NCBI RefSeq assembly: GCF_900142915.1
Contig: NZ_FRCM01000003.1
Span: forward strand, 62,504-126,503
Source: Mucilaginibacter sp. OK098
GTDB lineage: Bacteria > Bacteroidota > Bacteroidia > Sphingobacteriales > Sphingobacteriaceae
Reading direction: 5' to 3'
DNA length: 64,000 nucleotides
The notes below the pieces were generated by a model, which saw only the letters and a program-made list of their open reading frames with translations, was not told where the DNA came from and searched no databases. Made by a program: the position numbers and the translations under genes. Below, piece after piece: positions 61,682 to 64,000 of the stretch (positions within the stretch are counted from its first letter, which is position 1; each line of letters starts with the position of its first letter).

Positions 61682-61717
61682 TAAATCCGAAATCGAAAAT
61701 CCAACTTCCGAAATCTC
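61682..61717. repeat. GATTTCGGA-word array docked on the E2 stop
   Basis: On the minus strand the TAA stop is followed by GAGATTTCGGAAGTTGGATT then TTCGATTTCGGATTTAG: variants of GATTTCGGA. Confidence 0.6.
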
Positions 61718-63391
61718 TTAAACAAGCATTCTTACTGGTTCTTCCAGCATTGATTTTAATGTTTGCAGGAATGCGGCACCTGTTGCGCCGTCAACCACGC
61801 GGTGGTCGCAGCTTAGGGTAACCTTCATTACGTTGCCCGGTACTACCGCACCGTTTTTAACAACCGGTACCTGCTGAATGCCGCTAACGGCAAGGATACA
61901 GGCATTTGGTGTATTTATAATGGCGGTAAACTCATCAACACCAAACATACCAAGGTTTGATATGGTGAACGTTGAGCCTTCCATTTCATTAGGCTGTAAT
62001 TTTTTTGCTTTTGCTTTGCCGGCAAACTCTTTCACTTCGGCGCTGATGCGGCTTAATGATTTACCATCGGCAAATTTTATAACCGGTACCAGTAAACCTT
62101 CGTCAACTGCTACGGCTACACCAATGTGTACGTGCTCGTTGGTGCGGATCTTATCGCCCATGAAAGATGAATTAATAGCAGGGTGTTGTTTTAAGGCAAC
62201 CGCACAGGCTTTTAATACAAAATCGTTAAACGAGATCTTAACCGGGGCCACATCGTTAATACGGGTGCGGGCTGCAATAGCCTGGTCCATATCAATGCTC
62301 ATGGTTACGTAGAAATGCGGAGCGGTAAACAAGCTTTCGCTTAAACGGCGGCTGATAGCTTTACGCATCTGGCTAACGTTCCGCTCGGTATATTTCTCTT
62401 CGCCTGTGTATTCCGATAGTGGTGCTGAAGGAGTGGCAGTTATAGGTTGTGAAGGTGCAGCTTCTTTATTGTTACTTTCTGCTACTGGCTTAGCAGCCGG
62501 TACATATTCTTCAACATCTTTCTTAATAATACGACCGCCTTCGGCAGATCCTTTTACATCATTAAGGTTGATGCCTTTTTCTTTTGCTATTTTACGGGCA
62601 AGCGGCGATGCTTTAACGCGGCTGTCGTCTGCTGAAGTAGCATCTGCCGGGCTGTCCGACTCTGTTTCTTCGGCTCTAGCTTCTGTAGCAGGAGCTTCTT
62701 CGGCCTTTGCTGCCGGTGTGGCTTCATCGTCAGACAACAATGGCGTAATATCAGTGCCGGCTTTACCAACAATGGCTATAATGCCATTAACAGGAGCCGC
62801 TTCGCCTTCTTTAGGGCCTATGTATAATAAAGTGCCCGCTTCGTAGCCAACAACTTCCATTGTGGCTTTGTCTGTTTCAACGTCAGCAAGCGAGTCGTCA
62901 CTTTTTACAGTATCGCCAACTTTAAAGTTCCATTTGTTTATAACGCCTTCCGTCATGGTATCGCTTAGGGCGGGCATACGGATAACAGTTGCAGGAATAC
63001 TGCTTTTATCAACCTTTGGCTTAGCTTCAACAGCTTCAGCAGGTTTTTTATCTTCAGTTGTTTTTAGTGTTTTTGTTTTTGCAGGCTCGGCAGCAGCTTC
63101 AGCAGCGGGTGCGGCCGGCGCATCAGCGCTGATGGCCGTTTTATAATCTTCGCCCTCTTTGCCTATAACAGCAATCAGCGCATCAATCGGAACCGCCTGG
63201 CCTTCTTCAACACCGATATAAAGCAAAGTGCCATCCTGGTACGATTCAAAATCCATTGTGGCTTTATCAGTTTCAATTTCGGCCAATACATCGCCCGATT
63301 TTACCTTATCACCAACTTTTTTATGCCATTTAGCCAATACCCCTTCGGTCATGGTATCGCTCATTTTAGGCATTTTAACTACTTCGGCCAT
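61718..63391 (-). CDS. pdhC: Pyruvate dehydrogenase E2 (dihydrolipoamide acetyltransferase)
   Basis: Core acyltransferase of the pyruvate dehydrogenase complex, 557 residues. There are two lipoyl domains, each with the ETDKAT lipoylation site (K43 and K175). An Ala/Pro/Glu-rich linker follows, then a peripheral subunit-binding domain (VKASPLARKIAKEKGI to GGRIIKKDVEEY) and the catalytic domain with SCDHRVVDGATGA (active-site His). It transfers the acetyl group from lipoamide to CoA. Downstream of E1-alpha, before a terminator. Confidence 0.96.
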   Translation of the reverse strand: MAEVVKMPKMSDTMTEGVLAKWHKKVGDKVKSGDVLAEIETDKATMDFESYQDGTLLYIGVEEGQAVPIDALIAVIGKEGEDYKTAISADAPAAPAAEAAAEPAKTKTLKTTEDKKPAEAVEAKPKVDKSSIPATVIRMPALSDTMTEGVINKWNFKVGDTVKSDDSLADVETDKATMEVVGYEAGTLLYIGPKEGEAAPVNGIIAIVGKAGTDITPLLSDDEATPAAKAEEAPATEARAEETESDSPADATSADDSRVKASPLARKIAKEKGINLNDVKGSAEGGRIIKKDVEEYVPAAKPVAESNNKEAAPSQPITATPSAPLSEYTGEEKYTERNVSQMRKAISRRLSESLFTAPHFYVTMSIDMDQAIAARTRINDVAPVKISFNDFVLKACAVALKQHPAINSSFMGDKIRTNEHVHIGVAVAVDEGLLVPVIKFADGKSLSRISAEVKEFAGKAKAKKLQPNEMEGSTFTISNLGMFGVDEFTAIINTPNACILAVSGIQQVPVVKNGAVVPGNVMKVTLSCDHRVVDGATGAAFLQTLKSMLEEPVRMLV

Positions 63392-63439
63392 ATATTATTT
63401 GATTCAATAGTTCTTATAAATTCAATTTAAATATAACGA

Positions 63440-64000
63440 TTAGCTCATTATATAAGGGTAATCTTTTTGAACGTACACATCAGTATACAATTCTGATGCT
63501 TCAGGCCATGGCGACTCTTCAGCAAATTTTACCGACTCATCAACCTCTGCCTTTATTTTAGCTTCAATCTCTTCAAACCATTTTTCATCGGCATAGCCTT
63601 CTGAAAGTATGGTGTGCTTAGTAAGTTCGATAGGATCTTTTGCTTTGTATGATTCCAGCTCTTCCTTGGTACGGTACTTCTGCGGATCAGACATAGAGTG
63701 GCCTTTATAACGGTAGGTGCGCATTTCGAGGAAGGTAGGTCCTTCACCTGCACGTGCACGCTGAGCGGCTTCGTCCATCGCTTTGTGCACAGCAGCCGGA
63801 TCCATACCGTCAACCGGTGATGATGGGATGCCATAAGGCAAGCCTAATTTATAAATATCGGTTTGTGCAGTTGTACGCTCTACCGAAGTACCCATTGCGT
63901 AACCATTGTTCTCACAAACAAATATTACAGGCAGTTTCCAGAGGGCGGCCATATTAAAGGTTTCGGTTAATGCACCCTGGCGTACGGCGCCGTCGCCCAT
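63440..64000 (-). CDS. pdhA: Pyruvate dehydrogenase E1 alpha subunit (partial, 5' end beyond window)
   Basis: The C-terminal 186 residues of the thiamine-diphosphate-dependent E1 alpha subunit; the N-terminal part lies beyond base 64000, so the Met at the edge is internal. The ThDP/Mg motif starts GDGAVRQGALTETFNMAAL and ends VFVCENN-like VCENNGYAMGT. The phosphorylation-loop region appears as TYRYKGHSMSDPQKYR. It decarboxylates pyruvate and loads acetyl on E2. E2 follows after 48 bases; no E1 beta gene is seen inside the window. Confidence 0.95.
   Translation of the reverse strand: MGDGAVRQGALTETFNMAALWKLPVIFVCENNGYAMGTSVERTTAQTDIYKLGLPYGIPSSPVDGMDPAAVHKAMDEAAQRARAGEGPTFLEMRTYRYKGHSMSDPQKYRTKEELESYKAKDPIELTKHTILSEGYADEKWFEEIEAKIKAEVDESVKFAEESPWPEASELYTDVYVQKDYPYIMS

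Noticed and set aside
62406-62846. Long alanine/serine-rich ORF antisense to the E2 gene
   Set aside because: It is the complement of the Ala/Glu-rich linker and lipoyl coding region of E2. The composition is explained by codon usage of the real gene.

Overview
The window looks like a chromosomal segment of a Bacteroidota bacterium, most likely a Sphingobacteriaceae member (Mucilaginibacter/Pedobacter-like). The reasons are promoters of the TAnnTTTG type, weak or absent Shine-Dalgarno sequences, many lipoproteins and secreted proteins, a SecA of about 1,100 residues, DUF4407 and LytTR/LytS-type regulators, and dense intergenic palindromic repeats. No rRNA, tRNA, CRISPR array, phage or transposase gene was seen.

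Layout. 0-10 kb: serine hydrolase lipoprotein, TPR protein, GT87-like membrane glycosyltransferase, LytS/LytTR two-component pair, fumarase, small lipoprotein, S1/P1 nuclease, LMW phosphatase. 10-13.5 kb: orphan antitoxin-like peptide, GNAT enzyme, hisS and a 1.1 kb gene-free block with a 93-bp tandem array built of GATACA words. 13.5-20 kb: a Tat-exported molybdenum hydroxylase operon (2Fe-2S, FAD/4Fe-4S and molybdopterin subunits) with a second copy of the molybdopterin subunit. 20-30 kb: JmjC/cupin protein, secA, SPOR protein, M20 hydrolase, SRPBCC protein, asnS, EamA transporter. 31-37 kb: dnaG, YraN, glutamine cyclotransferase, metallo-beta-lactamase-fold protein, purD. 37-47 kb: two tandem M13 metallopeptidases, a candidate small RNA, acyl-CoA dehydrogenase, a thioredoxin-fold protein, an Rnl1-like RNA ligase and peptidase T. 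48-64 kb: beta-barrel protein, YjbR, M14 peptidase, rhomboid, a degenerate HNH-like protein, dipeptide epimerase, band-7 cluster, DUF4407, M61 and M28 peptidases, an MtfA-like peptidase, and the pyruvate dehydrogenase E2 and E1-alpha genes, the last cut by the window end.

Most genes are housekeeping or ordinary envelope and catabolic functions, with an unusual density of peptidases (M13 twice, M14, M20, PepT, M28, M61, MtfA-like, rhomboid, serine hydrolase). The most unusual signal is not a gene. Nearly every operon end carries a repeat built by reiterating one short word (GATGTGCGGAT, GTTGATT, GTTGTAAGG, GATACA, AATCAGCG, AAAGTC and others) on both strands, so that it can fold. These arrays begin at or within a few bases of the stop codon, and in at least seven genes the TGA stop is itself part of the word. 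Other palindromic elements have been captured into the ends of proteins.

A second theme is promoter placement. Several TAnnTTTG boxes lie only 4-8 bases before the ATG, which predicts leaderless mRNAs. All functional calls rest on motif recognition by eye; no searches were run.
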